Shown: positions 32,537 through 41,953 of the stretch, one piece after another
How positions within the stretch are numbered: position 1 is the stretch's first letter
How the letters are laid out: each line of letters begins with the position of its first letter
Source: Paucibacter sp. B2R-40
GTDB lineage: Bacteria; Pseudomonadota; Gammaproteobacteria; Burkholderiales; Burkholderiaceae_C
NCBI RefSeq assembly: GCF_025717555.1
Contig: NZ_JAJIRP010000010.1
Coordinates: forward strand, 124,001 to 188,000
Length of the DNA: 64,000 bases
Direction of reading: 5' to 3'
The notes under the pieces: generated by a model
Seen by the model: the letters and a program-made list of their open reading frames with translations, nothing else
Told to the model about the DNA's origin: nothing
Database searches by the model: none
Program-made: the position numbers and the translations under genes

Positions 32537-33385
32537 TCACTGCAACAGCGGTGAATCCGCCGTTTCCAGCTCTAGCCCCTGCAGCTCCGCCTCACCTGCC
32601 AGCAAGCTCAAATACTGGCGCAGCGCCGTCATATAGGCCTGCTGACGCAAGACCTGCCCGATCGCGCCCTTGACGGACTCGAACTGCTGGGCCACCCCGG
32701 CCTCGCGGGCCAGCACCTGGATGATATGAAAGCCAAAGCGCGTGGTGATCAGGCGCGGCAGCACGCCGATATGGGCGTTAGCTTCGTCTTGCGCAAACAA
32801 GGCTGAGGCGAACTCGGGCGCGCAGTCCTGAGCCTCCAGCCAGCCCAGTTCGCCACCCTCAGCACCGCTCGGGCAATTGGAGTTGTCGGCGGCGGCCTTG
32901 GCAAACGCGGGGCTGTCCAAGGCTTCGCAGCGCAATGACACCAACAGAGCTTCGGCCCGCTGGCGCAAGGCCGGCACGTCGACACCCGGCGTTACAGCAA
33001 ACAGAATATGCTTGGCCTGCACTTTTTCGCCGACATGGTAGCGGGCCGGATGGGCGTCGAAATAGCGCCGGCAACTGGCCTCGTCGGGCTCGGGCAATTG
33101 CAGCTCGCGCTCCAGCAGGGCCAAGGTAGCGTCGGACGCCGCCTCGCTCAGCACGCCGTCCAGCGAAGGCAGATCACCAACCGCCAGCAAGCCCTCACGC
33201 TGCGCAGCCTGGCGCAACAGCTCGCTATAGGCTCGTTGGCGCAGCGCCTCCGGGTAGGGCGACTCGCCTTCGCCATGCAAGGGCACGCCGTTGACCATCG
33301 CCACGGCCACTTTGACATCGTCAACAGTCGGTGCCTTGCTGGCGCAGCCGCAGCTCCCGCTGCCACATCCTTGTTCTTGGCTCAT
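32537..33385 (-). CDS. Parvulin-type peptidyl-prolyl isomerase of the nitrate reductase operon
   Basis: A PpiC/NifM-like protein of 282 residues. It begins with an unusual Cys/Gly-rich motif (CGSGSCGC) that could bind metal. A helical N-terminal part with NGVPLHGEGESPYPEALRQRAYSELLRQAA follows, then the parvulin domain: VGEKVQAKHILFAVTPG, FAKAAADNSNCPSGAEGGELGWLEAQDCAPEFASALF and TRFGFHIIQVLAREAG. The start was moved to ATG 33385, 14 bases after narI; the upstream part of the longer frame is narI sequence in another frame. Such isomerases accompany narGHJI in many Burkholderiales and probably help fold the cytoplasmic NarGH complex. No signal peptide is seen, consistent with that location. 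Confidence 0.9.
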   Translation of the reverse strand: MSQEQGCGSGSCGCASKAPTVDDVKVAVAMVNGVPLHGEGESPYPEALRQRAYSELLRQAAQREGLLAVGDLPSLDGVLSEAASDATLALLERELQLPEPDEASCRRYFDAHPARYHVGEKVQAKHILFAVTPGVDVPALRQRAEALLVSLRCEALDSPAFAKAAADNSNCPSGAEGGELGWLEAQDCAPEFASALFAQDEANAHIGVLPRLITTRFGFHIIQVLAREAGVAQQFESVKGAIGQVLRQQAYMTALRQYLSLLAGEAELQGLELETADSPLLQ

Positions 33386-33399
33386 GCTGACCTCCTCTA

Positions 33400-34122
33400 T
33401 CAATGTTGTTGCGGTTGATTGTGGCCAGGCGGCAGCGACAAACGCCGGCTGCGCACCATCTGGTAAGGCCTGAACAAATAGGCCACCGTGCCGAAGCCAC
33501 TCCACACATGCACCAAGCGGGTGAAGGGGAAGACCAGGAACACCGTCATCCCCAAGAACATATGCAGCTTGAAGACCCAAGAGGCATGGGCCAAAAACTC
33601 GACGCCGCCGGACTGAAAGGTCACGATACGCTGGGCCCAAGCGGCCAGGTTCATCATCATGCCGCCGTCTAGATGTTGCGCCGACAGCGGGATGGTCGCA
33701 AGGCCCAGGGCCAGCTGAATCCACAGCAACACCAACAACAATATGTCGCTGGTCTTGGAGTTGATACGGATGCGCTCATCGCTCAGTCGCCGGTGCAGGA
33801 GGATGGAGACGCCGGCAAAGCCCAGCACACCGGCGATGCCGCCGCTGATCATCGCCATCAGCTGCTTGTTGCCGGCGCTGATGAAATGCTCGTACATGAA
33901 GTGCGGCGTCAACATGCCGAAGGTGTGGCCGAAGAACAGGAACAGCACGCCGACATGGAACAGATTGCTGCCCCAGCGCAGCGAGCCCGCGCGCAGCAGC
34001 TGCGAGGAATCGCTCTTCCAGCTGTACTGGTCGCGATCAAAGCGCAAGAGGCTGCCGACCAAAAAGACGGCCAGGCAGATATAGGGGTAGATGCCAAAGA
34101 GGGCAAAGTCGAGTGAATTCAT
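33400..34122 (-). CDS. narI: Respiratory nitrate reductase gamma subunit (cytochrome b)
   Basis: Membrane anchor that oxidises quinol and passes electrons to NarH, 240 residues with five helices. The four haem-b ligands are present at the E. coli positions: His56 and His66 in SNLFHVGVLFLFFGHTFGM, His187 and His205 in FKLHMFLGMTVFLVFPFTRLVHVW. The N-terminus FALFGIYPYICLAVFLVGSLLRFDRDQYSWKS matches the family from the first residue. The start overlaps narJ by four bases. It forms the complex with NarG and NarH on the cytoplasmic face of the inner membrane. Confidence 0.97.
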   Translation of the reverse strand: MNSLDFALFGIYPYICLAVFLVGSLLRFDRDQYSWKSDSSQLLRAGSLRWGSNLFHVGVLFLFFGHTFGMLTPHFMYEHFISAGNKQLMAMISGGIAGVLGFAGVSILLHRRLSDERIRINSKTSDILLLVLLWIQLALGLATIPLSAQHLDGGMMMNLAAWAQRIVTFQSGGVEFLAHASWVFKLHMFLGMTVFLVFPFTRLVHVWSGFGTVAYLFRPYQMVRSRRLSLPPGHNQPQQH

Positions 34123-34805
34123 GGTCGCACTCCTTCCTGATGGGGGGCTGTTTTTCTGACGATATGAATTGGCTGTGGCGCACCGGGCTTGCTCTGACCT
34201 TTGGACGAGCAGCCATCAAAGGCAGCCGGTTCTTGCCAAGCCTCATCGAGCGACTCGTCAACGGTGATCTGCACCGCCTGCGGCTTCTCACCGGCCAACT
34301 CCAAGACCGCGCCAATCGCAGCGGCATAGGGGTTGTCACGCTTGATCAGGCCGCTGTGGATGGCGTTCAAGATATGCGCCATCTCGGCCAGAAAAGCCTT
34401 GGCCGTCTCGGGCAGCTGGGTGGACGCGAACTCCAAGACCACCGGCAAGTAATCCGGTAGCTCACTAGCTTCAAAGAACATGCCGCCGGCCGCGTAGGTC
34501 TGCTGCAGGTCGATCAAGGCCGGCCCACGGTCGCGCGAGTCGCCGTGTACATGCTCGAACATATGCAGGCTGGTCGCGCGGCCGCGATCAAAACTCTCGA
34601 CATAGCGGGCTTCGACCTCGTAGGCATCGCCTTGCTGCAGCGTCCGGCTCAGCGCCTTCATCTCTGCCAAGCGGGCGGGGCTCAAGGCGCCTTCCGCCGT
34701 CAAGACAGCAAACAGTTCGGGCAAGGCCGCGCGCATTTCGGCGCGGGGGTAGTCGAGTAAGCGGGCCAGCACACAGCAGGATTTAGAGAAACTAGTTGAT
34801 TTCAT
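34119..34805 (-). CDS. narJ: Nitrate reductase delta subunit / molybdenum cofactor assembly chaperone
   Basis: System-specific chaperone that holds NarGH during cofactor insertion and is not part of the mature enzyme. It has 228 residues. Seen: the N-terminal CCVLARLLDYPRAEMRAALPEL, YVESFDRGRATSLHMFEHVHGDSRDRGPALIDL, the strongest NarJ signature, and ELPDYLPVVLEFAS, also highly conserved. The C-terminal 40 residues (SLDEAWQEPAAFDGC onward) are the usual variable tail. The start is seven bases after narH and the end overlaps narI. Confidence 0.96.
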   Translation of the reverse strand: MKSTSFSKSCCVLARLLDYPRAEMRAALPELFAVLTAEGALSPARLAEMKALSRTLQQGDAYEVEARYVESFDRGRATSLHMFEHVHGDSRDRGPALIDLQQTYAAGGMFFEASELPDYLPVVLEFASTQLPETAKAFLAEMAHILNAIHSGLIKRDNPYAAAIGAVLELAGEKPQAVQITVDESLDEAWQEPAAFDGCSSKGQSKPGAPQPIHIVRKTAPHQEGVRP

Positions 34806-34812
34806 GGTCGCC

Positions 34813-36336
34813 TCACACCGTCGACTTTATGGAGATCGTGCGCTTCTTGGCCCCACCGAAAAGGCTGGTCTCGGTCTGCCCGTCGGAGCAGCCATTGCCG
34901 AAGCTGAAGCCGCAGCCGCCTCGTACATCAAAGGTGTTCTCCGCATATTCACGGTGCGTGGTCGGGATCACGAAGCGATCCTCGTAATTGGCAATCGCCA
35001 TGGTCTGGTACATGTCCTCGACCTCGTGCTTGAGCAAGCCGACCTGATCCAGCACCGCCTTGTTCTCGACGCCGTCGACATGCTTGCTGCGCTGATAGGC
35101 GCGCATCGCCAGCATGCGCTCGAGCGCCCGTTCGACCGGCGGCACATTGCCGGCGGTCAGCAGATTGGCCAGGTATTGCACCGGGATGCGCAGTTGCTTA
35201 ACGTCCGGGATCTGCCCATTGATACCGAGCTGACCCGAATTGGCGGCAGCGCTGATTGGAGAGAGCGGTGGCACATACCAGACCATAGGCAGCGTGCGGT
35301 ACTCGGGGTGCAAGGGGAGTGCTACCTTCCACTCGACCGCCATCTTGTAGACCGGGCTCTTGCGGGCGGATGCCATCCAGGCGTCGGGGATGCCGTCCTT
35401 GCGGGCCTGTTCGATCACCTTGGGATCGTTCGGGTCGAGGAAGATATCCAGCTGCGCCTGGTACAGATCCTTGTCGTTGACGACGCTGGCGGCTTCTTGA
35501 ATGCGGTCCGCGTCATACAGCAGCACGCCCAGGTAACGAATTCGTCCGACGCAGGTTTCCGAGCAGACGGTCGGCTGACCGGCTTCGATGCGCGGATAGC
35601 AGAAGATGCATTTCTCGGCCTTGCCCGACTGCCAGTTGTAGTAAATCTTCTTGTAAGGGCAGCCCGACACGCACATGCGCCAGCCACGGCATTTGTCCTG
35701 GTCGATCAGCACGATGCCGTCTTCCTCGCGCTTGTAGATCGAGCCCGAGGGGCAAGACGCCACGCAGGCCGGGTTCAGGCAATGCTCGCACAGACGCGGC
35801 AAATACATCATGAAGGTGTTTTCGAACTGACCGTACATCTCCTTCTGTACATTCTCGAAGTTCTGATCCTTGCTGCGCTTGGCGAACTCGCCGCCGAGAA
35901 TTTCTTCCCAGTTCGGACCCCATTCGATCTTCTCCATGCGCTTGCCAGTGATCAGGCTGCGCGGGCGGGCGGTCGGCGGCGCCTTCGACTTAGGCGCCGA
36001 CTGCAGATGGTCGTAGTCGAAGGTGAAGGGCTCGTAATAGTCGTCGATCTCGGGCAGATTGGGGTTGGAGAAGATGCGCATCAACAACTTCCACTTGCCG
36101 CCCTGGCGCGGTTCGATCGCGCCATTGGCCTTGCGGTGCCAGCCGCCGTTCCAGCGGTCCTGGTTCTCCCATTCCTTCGGGTAGCCGATGCCAGGCTTGG
36201 TCTCAACATTGTTGAACCAGGCGTATTCGACGCCGGGGCGATTGGTCCAGACGTTCTTGCAGGTGACCGAACAAGTGTGGCAACCAATGCACTTGTCTAG
36301 GTTCAGCACCATGCCGATTTGAGCGCGTACTTTCAT
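34813..36336 (-). CDS. narH: Respiratory nitrate reductase beta subunit (iron-sulfur)
   Basis: Electron-transfer subunit with four iron-sulfur clusters, 507 residues. The start was corrected to ATG 36336, giving MKVRAQIGMVLNLDKCIGCHTCSVTCKNVW, with GGGAGG eight bases upstream; the longer frame runs into the upstream repeat. Cluster motifs are CIGCHTCSVTC, CEHCLNPACVASCP, CRGWRMCVSGCP (Trp in place of the second Cys, marking the [3Fe-4S] cluster) and CIFCYPRIEAGQPTVCSETC. The rest includes the typical PLHPEYRTLPMVWYVPPLSP and RSKHVDG. Cytoplasmic, bound to NarG and NarI. A gap of about 100 bases containing a palindromic repeat separates it from narG. Confidence 0.97.
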   Translation of the reverse strand: MKVRAQIGMVLNLDKCIGCHTCSVTCKNVWTNRPGVEYAWFNNVETKPGIGYPKEWENQDRWNGGWHRKANGAIEPRQGGKWKLLMRIFSNPNLPEIDDYYEPFTFDYDHLQSAPKSKAPPTARPRSLITGKRMEKIEWGPNWEEILGGEFAKRSKDQNFENVQKEMYGQFENTFMMYLPRLCEHCLNPACVASCPSGSIYKREEDGIVLIDQDKCRGWRMCVSGCPYKKIYYNWQSGKAEKCIFCYPRIEAGQPTVCSETCVGRIRYLGVLLYDADRIQEAASVVNDKDLYQAQLDIFLDPNDPKVIEQARKDGIPDAWMASARKSPVYKMAVEWKVALPLHPEYRTLPMVWYVPPLSPISAAANSGQLGINGQIPDVKQLRIPVQYLANLLTAGNVPPVERALERMLAMRAYQRSKHVDGVENKAVLDQVGLLKHEVEDMYQTMAIANYEDRFVIPTTHREYAENTFDVRGGCGFSFGNGCSDGQTETSLFGGAKKRTISIKSTV

Positions 36337-36374
36337 AGGGATGACCTCCCCTCGTTTGATGAGTACATCAATCG

Positions 36375-36416
36375 ATCCCCCGAGGGGATGCGGGCCGACT
36401 TGGGAGCGGCCCGGCG
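36375..36416. repeat. REP-like palindromic element between narG and narH
   Basis: The palindrome TCCCCCGAGGGGA is followed by GGGCCGACTTGGGAGCGGCCCGGCG. The terminal 18 bases (36399-36416) are identical to 22574-22591 in the gcvPB-like gene. The element fills most of the 103-base narG-narH gap. In RNA it would form a stable stem upstream of the narH ribosome site, so it could affect message stability or relative expression of the two subunits. Confidence 0.75.
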
Positions 36417-36439
36417 CTCGGCCCGCTGGTGCTTGTATC

Positions 36440-39400
36440 TCATGCTGTTGCTCCTTTTGTTTCTTCTTCCAGCCAATCCACCTTGGCCATCTTGCGCACC
36501 AGCACGAACTCATCGCGGTTGGTACCAATCGTGCCGTAGTAGTTGAAGCCATAGCTCAGCTGCGCATAACCGCCAATCATGTGGGTCGGCTTTGTGACGA
36601 TGCGAGTGACCGAGTTGTGGATGCCGCCGCGCGTGCCGGTGATCTCCGAGCCCGGGGTGTTGATGATCTTCTCTTGCGAGTGGTACATCATCACCATGCC
36701 GTTCTTGACTCGCTGGCTGACCACGGCGCGCGCCGCAATCGCACCATTGGCGTTGAACAACTCGACCCAGTCGTTGTCGACGATGCCGGCCTTTGTCGCG
36801 TCGTCCTCGCTGATCCAGATCACCGAGCCGCCCCGGTTCAGCGTCAGCATCATGATGTTGTCGCTATAGGTCGAGTGGATACCCCATTTCTGGTGCGGCG
36901 TGATGAAGTTGAGCGCAATCTCCGTATGCCCATTCGGCTTGAGACCTTGTACTTCCACCAGCGTCTTCAAATCAACCGGCGGTCTATAGCTGCTGAAGCC
37001 CTCGCCGAAGGCCTGCATCCAGGGGTGGTCCTGGTAAAACTGCTGGCGGCCCGTCAGCGTGCGCCATGGGATCAGCTCGTGCACATTGGTGTAGCCGGCG
37101 TTGTAGCTGACTTTTTCGCTCTCAAGCCCCGACCAGGTCGGGCTGGAGATGATTTTGCGCGGCTGCGCCTGGATGTCGCGGAAGCGGATCTTTTCGTCCT
37201 CGCGGTGCAGCGCCAAGTGGGCATGCTCGCGGCCGGTCTGCTTGGACAAAGCCTCCCAGGCCTTGACCGCCACATGGCCGTTGGTCTCGGGGGCAAGTTG
37301 CAGCACAACCTCGGCCGCATCGATGTCGGTCTCGATTCTCGGCATGCCTTTGGTGACGCCTTCATCGCGCACACGGCCGTTCAAGTCGCCGAGTTGTTCA
37401 ACCTCGGTGTCGGTGTTCCAGCTGATGCCCTTGCCGCCATTGCCGACCTTGTTCATCAAGGGGCCGAGTGCGGTGAAGCGCTTGTACAGATTCGGGTAGT
37501 CGCGCTCGACCACGGCGATCTGCGGCGCGGTCTTGCCGGGGATCAGATCGATCTCGCCCTTCTTCCACTCTTGCACCCCGAAAGGCTGGGCCAATTCGGC
37601 CGGCGTGTCGTGCATCAACGGCGTCAAGACCAGCTCTTTCTCGACGCCCAAATGACCGACGCAGAGTTCGCTGAAGGTCTTGGCAAAACCCTTGTAGATC
37701 TCCCAATCGCTGCGTGCCTGCCAGGCCGGGTCCACGGCGGTGGACAGCGGGTGGATGAAGGGATGCATGTCCGAGGTATTGAGGTCGTTCTTCTCATACC
37801 AGGTCGCGGTGGGCAAGACGATGTCCGAGTACAGACAGGTCGTGCTCATGCGGAAGTCCAGCGTCACGAGCAAGTCCAGCTTGCCCTCGGGCGCCTTGGC
37901 GTGCCATTCCACTTCTTCCGGCTTGACATCATCCTTGCCCAGATCCTTGCCCTGCACACCGTGGGTCGTGCCCAAGAGATGCTTCAGGAAGTACTCATGG
38001 CCTTTGCCCGAGGAGCCCAGGATGTTGGAGCGCCAGACGAACATATTGCGCGGCCAGTTAGACGGGTGGTCCGGGTCCTCGCAGCTCATGCGCAGCGAGC
38101 CGTCCTTCAGGCTCTTGACCGCATAGTCCTTGGCATCCATGCCGGCAGCGGCCGCGTCCTTGACGACTTGCATCGGGTTGGTCTGCAGCTGCGGGGCGGA
38201 GGGCAACCAGCCCATGCGCTCGGCGCGCACGTTGTAGTCGATCAGGCTGCCGCCGTACTTGGCCTTGTCGGCCAGCGGCGACAAGATCTCGGACACATCC
38301 AGCTTCTCGTAGCGCCATTGGTCGGTGTGGGCGTAGAAGAAACTGGTCGAGTTCATCTGCCGTGGTGGGCGGATCCAGTCGAGTGCGAAGGCCAGCGCCG
38401 TCCAGCCGGTCTGCGGACGCAGCTTTTCCTGGCCGACGTAATGGGCCCAGCCGCCGCCCGACTGCCCAATACAGCCGCACATCATCAGCATATTGATGAT
38501 GCCGCGGTAGTTCATATCGCAGTGGTACCAGTGATTCATCGCCGCACCGATGATGACCATCGATTTGCCACGGGTCTTGTCGGCGTTGTCGCCGAATTCA
38601 CGGCCAACGGTGATGATCTGCTCACGCTTCACGCCGGTGATGGACTCCGCCCAGGCTGGCGTGTAGGGCAGGTTGTCGTCATAGCTGGTCGGGCAGTCAT
38701 CGACCAGGCCACGGTTGATGCCGTACTGCGCGACTTGCAGGTCAAACACGGTGGCGACCAGGCATTCGGCCGCGTCGGCATGCTTGCCCAGCTTCATGCG
38801 CACCACCGGCACGTTCCGGCTCAGCACGTCTTGCTGCTTGTTGGATTGGAAGTTCGGCGTGTCGATGCCGCCGAAATAAGGGAAACCGACGGTGGCGATC
38901 TCATGCGCCTGATCACCATCCTCCAGCACCGACAGCTTCAGCTTCACATCGCTGTCATGCACAGCCTCTTTGGATTCGAGGTTCCACTTGCCCAGGTCCG
39001 GCCTGTCGCCCGCACCCCAGCGAAAGCCGATCGAGCCATTCGGCAGCACGACCTTACCGGCCGTGTCAAAGGCCAGCGTCTTCCAGTCGGGGTTGTTGTC
39101 CTGGCCGAGCTTGCTACCGAAGTCGCTGGCGCGCAGATAGCGGTCGGGCACCAGCAGCTCACGACCATCGGCGGTGGTGGTTTTCTTCATCTTCACCAGC
39201 AGCGGCAGGTCGGTGTAGCGGCGGGCGTAATCGTCGAAATAGGTGGAGCGCCCTTTGCCGCCATCCTTGAAGTAGAACTCCTTCAAGATCACATGACCCA
39301 TCGCCATCGCGATCGCGGCGTCGGTGCCCTGCTTCGGGTGCATCCAGATGTCGGCCAGCTTGGCGACCTCGGAATAGTCCGGCGTCACCGCCACCGTCTT

Positions 39401-40228
39401 GGCGCCCTTGTAGCGCACCTCGGTGAAGAAGTGAGCGTCCGGCGTGCGCGTCTGCGGCACGTTGGAGCCCCAGGCGATGATGTAGTTGCTGTTGTACCAG
39501 TCGGCGCTCTCGGGCACATCGGTCTGCTCACCCCAGACCTGCGGGCTGGCCGGTGGCAGGTCGCAATACCAGTCATAGAAGCTCATGCAGACGCCGCCCA
39601 TCAGACTCAGATAGCGGCTGCCGGCGGCATAACTGATCATCGACATGGCAGGGATCGGCGAGAAGCCGATCACGCGATCGGGCCCATGCTTCTTGACCGT
39701 GTAGATATTGGCCGAAGCGATGATCTCGTTGACCTCATCCCAGGTCGAGCGCACAAAGCCGCCCAGGCCTCGGTCTTTTTGCCATTCCGTACGCTGTTCC
39801 TGGTTTTCGACCAGGTTGGTCCAGGCATCGACCGGGCTCTTGGCCACGCCTCGTGCGGCGCGCCAATGCTTGAGCAGCGAGCCGCGCACCATCGGGTACT
39901 TGACCCGGTTGGCGCTGTACAGATACCAGGAGTAACTCGCACCTCGAGCGCAACCGCGTGGCTCGTGGTTGGGCAGATCGGGCCGCGTGCGCGGGTAATC
40001 GGTCTGCTGGGTTTCCCAGGTGACGATGCCGCCCTTGACGTAGATCTTCCAGGAGCAGGAGCCCGTGCAATTGGTGCCATGGGTGGAGCGCACGATCTTG
40101 TCATGCTGCCAACGGGCGCGGTAGGCTTCTTCCCAGGTGCGGTCTTCGGCGGTAGTGACGCCGTGTTCATTGGAGAACGTTTCCTTCGGCAGAGCGAAGT
40201 AATTCAATCGGTCGAGGAAGTGGCTCAT
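36440..40228 (-). CDS. narG: Respiratory nitrate reductase alpha subunit (molybdopterin)
   Basis: Catalytic subunit reducing nitrate to nitrite in the cytoplasm, 1262 residues, a normal length. The FS0 cluster ligands His50, Cys54, Cys58 and Cys93 are seen in STHGTNCTGSCSWKIY and PRGCARGASYSWYLY. The molybdenum-ligating Asp223 lies in MSFYDWYCDLPPASPQVWGEQTD. The N-terminus has the NarG-specific tail MSHFLDRLNYFALP with no Tat signal, as expected for the membrane-bound, inward-facing enzyme. No truncation or frameshift is visible. It follows narK2 by 43 bases in the operon narK1-narK2-narGHJI. A very long antisense open frame on the plus strand is a codon-bias shadow. Confidence 0.98.
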   Translation of the reverse strand: MSHFLDRLNYFALPKETFSNEHGVTTAEDRTWEEAYRARWQHDKIVRSTHGTNCTGSCSWKIYVKGGIVTWETQQTDYPRTRPDLPNHEPRGCARGASYSWYLYSANRVKYPMVRGSLLKHWRAARGVAKSPVDAWTNLVENQEQRTEWQKDRGLGGFVRSTWDEVNEIIASANIYTVKKHGPDRVIGFSPIPAMSMISYAAGSRYLSLMGGVCMSFYDWYCDLPPASPQVWGEQTDVPESADWYNSNYIIAWGSNVPQTRTPDAHFFTEVRYKGAKTVAVTPDYSEVAKLADIWMHPKQGTDAAIAMAMGHVILKEFYFKDGGKGRSTYFDDYARRYTDLPLLVKMKKTTTADGRELLVPDRYLRASDFGSKLGQDNNPDWKTLAFDTAGKVVLPNGSIGFRWGAGDRPDLGKWNLESKEAVHDSDVKLKLSVLEDGDQAHEIATVGFPYFGGIDTPNFQSNKQQDVLSRNVPVVRMKLGKHADAAECLVATVFDLQVAQYGINRGLVDDCPTSYDDNLPYTPAWAESITGVKREQIITVGREFGDNADKTRGKSMVIIGAAMNHWYHCDMNYRGIINMLMMCGCIGQSGGGWAHYVGQEKLRPQTGWTALAFALDWIRPPRQMNSTSFFYAHTDQWRYEKLDVSEILSPLADKAKYGGSLIDYNVRAERMGWLPSAPQLQTNPMQVVKDAAAAGMDAKDYAVKSLKDGSLRMSCEDPDHPSNWPRNMFVWRSNILGSSGKGHEYFLKHLLGTTHGVQGKDLGKDDVKPEEVEWHAKAPEGKLDLLVTLDFRMSTTCLYSDIVLPTATWYEKNDLNTSDMHPFIHPLSTAVDPAWQARSDWEIYKGFAKTFSELCVGHLGVEKELVLTPLMHDTPAELAQPFGVQEWKKGEIDLIPGKTAPQIAVVERDYPNLYKRFTALGPLMNKVGNGGKGISWNTDTEVEQLGDLNGRVRDEGVTKGMPRIETDIDAAEVVLQLAPETNGHVAVKAWEALSKQTGREHAHLALHREDEKIRFRDIQAQPRKIISSPTWSGLESEKVSYNAGYTNVHELIPWRTLTGRQQFYQDHPWMQAFGEGFSSYRPPVDLKTLVEVQGLKPNGHTEIALNFITPHQKWGIHSTYSDNIMMLTLNRGGSVIWISEDDATKAGIVDNDWVELFNANGAIAARAVVSQRVKNGMVMMYHSQEKIINTPGSEITGTRGGIHNSVTRIVTKPTHMIGGYAQLSYGFNYYGTIGTNRDEFVLVRKMAKVDWLEEETKGATA

Positions 40229-40271
40229 GGTCTATTCCTTGTTTTTCGTTTGTTCTTCGTTTGCTCTAAGT

Positions 40272-41924
40272 TCATGGGTTCTTGACATACGCGTTGGCGC
40301 GCAGATAGAACCACCAGTTCAAAATCAGGCAGACGGCGTAAAAAACCGCGAAGCCGTAGAAGGCGTATTGCGGCGTACCGGCCTTGATCTGCTGCCCGAT
40401 CAGCACAGGGGCGATGAAGGCGCCGTAGGCGGCGACGGCCGAGGTCCAGCCCAACACTGGGCCGGCTTGGGCCTTGTCGAAGATGAAGCCAACGCTGCGG
40501 AAGGTCGAGCCATTGCCCACGCCGGTGGCGGCAAACAGCAGGATGAACAGCCCCATGAAGAGCTGGAAGTACTGCTCGGGCGTGCTTGATTGGTAGGCCT
40601 GCATCATCACGTAGCCGACCGCTGCGGAAGCGAACACCATGATGGCCGAGATCACCTGGGTGACGATGGATCCGCCTACCTTGTCGGCGATCCAGCCGCC
40701 GATCGGCCGCACCGCTGCGCCAACGAAAGGGCCAATCCAGGCATAGGTCAGTGCCGACGGTGCGTTAGGGTTCTTCAAGGTGTGTTGCAGCACGCCGGCC
40801 GCATCGGGCGCATGGATGAAGCCGAAGATCACCGTGATCGCCAGTGGCAAGGCCATCGAGAAGCCGATGAAGCTGCCGAAGGTCACCACATACAGCGCCG
40901 TCATCGCCCAGGTGTGCTTGTTCTTGAAGATCGCGAACTGCTTTGTAACGCCCTCTTTCATCGTGCCAAAGGCGGCCAGCTTCATCACCACAAGCGCGGC
41001 GATGATGTCGAGCGGGATCGCCACCCACATATTCAGCAGACCCAAGCCGGTAGGCGCCGGCAGGTAGAGATAGAGCATCGCGATCGAAGGTACGAAGGCG
41101 AGCGAATACAGATAGATGATCTTGCCGAAAGCGGTCAAGGGCGAGCCAGTATCGGGAGACACCGTCTTCAGATTGCTCATGCCGAACCAGCAAAGAATCG
41201 ACAGTGGCACCAGCGACAAGACCCAGGCGAAACCGGCGTTTTGAATCCAGGTAGGCGTGCCGGCCAGAATCTTGCCGAGAATCCAACCACTGTCCTTGAT
41301 CAGCGGCCGCGACTCGCCACCCAAGGCGCCGAACAGGCCCACCGTCATCACCAGCGGGATCACGATCTGCATCGTCGTGACGCCGAAATTACCCAGGCCG
41401 GCATTCAAGCCTAGCGCCGTGCCCTGCAAGCGCTTGGGAAAGAAGGGGCTGATATTGGACATCGAGGAGGCAAAGTTGCCGCCGCCCACACCCGACCACA
41501 GCGCCATCAGCTGGAACACCCACAGCGGCCACTCGGGATGCTGCAGCGCCACACCGGTGCCGATAGCAGGAGCCAAGAGCATCGCTGTGGTCAGAAATAT
41601 GGTGTTGCGCCCACCGGCCATGCGGATCAGGAAGGAGGCCGGGATGCGCATGGTGGCGCCCGAGATGCCGGCAATCGCCGTCAGCGTGAACAGCTCATCC
41701 TTGCTGAAGGGAAAGCCCAGGTTGAGCATCTGCACCGTGATGATGCCCCACATGCCCCAGACCGCGAAACCGCAGAGCAACGCAGGAATCGAGATCCAGA
41801 GATTGCGGTAGGCGATTTTCTTGCCGGTGGATTCCCAGAATTTTTCGTCCTCGGGGCGCCAGTCGGCAATATCTGCCGTGCCGCCATCGGCGACCGGTGC
41901 GCCGGCCTTGCTCATGGTGTTCAT
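40272..41924 (-). CDS. narK2: Nitrate/nitrite transporter, NarK2-type
   Basis: Major facilitator superfamily nitrate/nitrite porter of about 550 residues with 12 helices and an N-terminal cytoplasmic extension (WRPEDEKFWESTGKKIAYRNLWISIPALLCGFAVWGMWG). Nitrate-signature regions are FTLTAIAGISGATMRIPASFLIRMAGGRNT and GGNFASSMSNISPFFPKRLQGTALGLNAGLGNFGVTTMQ. The longer NarK2-like architecture indicates nitrate/nitrite antiport, delivering nitrate to cytoplasmic NarG and removing nitrite. The start was set at ATG 41924 (MNTMSKAG) with AAGGA upstream. The gene lies 29 bases after narK1, a separate gene; in some denitrifiers the two are fused. Confidence 0.92.
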   Translation of the reverse strand: MNTMSKAGAPVADGGTADIADWRPEDEKFWESTGKKIAYRNLWISIPALLCGFAVWGMWGIITVQMLNLGFPFSKDELFTLTAIAGISGATMRIPASFLIRMAGGRNTIFLTTAMLLAPAIGTGVALQHPEWPLWVFQLMALWSGVGGGNFASSMSNISPFFPKRLQGTALGLNAGLGNFGVTTMQIVIPLVMTVGLFGALGGESRPLIKDSGWILGKILAGTPTWIQNAGFAWVLSLVPLSILCWFGMSNLKTVSPDTGSPLTAFGKIIYLYSLAFVPSIAMLYLYLPAPTGLGLLNMWVAIPLDIIAALVVMKLAAFGTMKEGVTKQFAIFKNKHTWAMTALYVVTFGSFIGFSMALPLAITVIFGFIHAPDAAGVLQHTLKNPNAPSALTYAWIGPFVGAAVRPIGGWIADKVGGSIVTQVISAIMVFASAAVGYVMMQAYQSSTPEQYFQLFMGLFILLFAATGVGNGSTFRSVGFIFDKAQAGPVLGWTSAVAAYGAFIAPVLIGQQIKAGTPQYAFYGFAVFYAVCLILNWWFYLRANAYVKNP

Positions 41925-41953
41925 AGCTATGTGTTCCTTTGTTGACGCTCGAC

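Noticed and set aside
32537-33724. A longer 395-residue form of the parvulin protein
   Set aside because: The first 113 residues overlap narI in another frame and have no family character; ATG 33385 is correct.
34813-36552. A longer 579-residue form of NarH
   Set aside because: The extra N-terminus is translated from the end of narG and the repeat; the family starts at MKVRAQ, with a strong ribosome site.
36341-40285. A 1314-codon open frame on the plus strand
   Set aside because: It is antisense to narG, whose motifs and length are perfect. The open frame is a by-product of GC-rich codon bias and its translation is His/Arg/Gln-rich with no family features.
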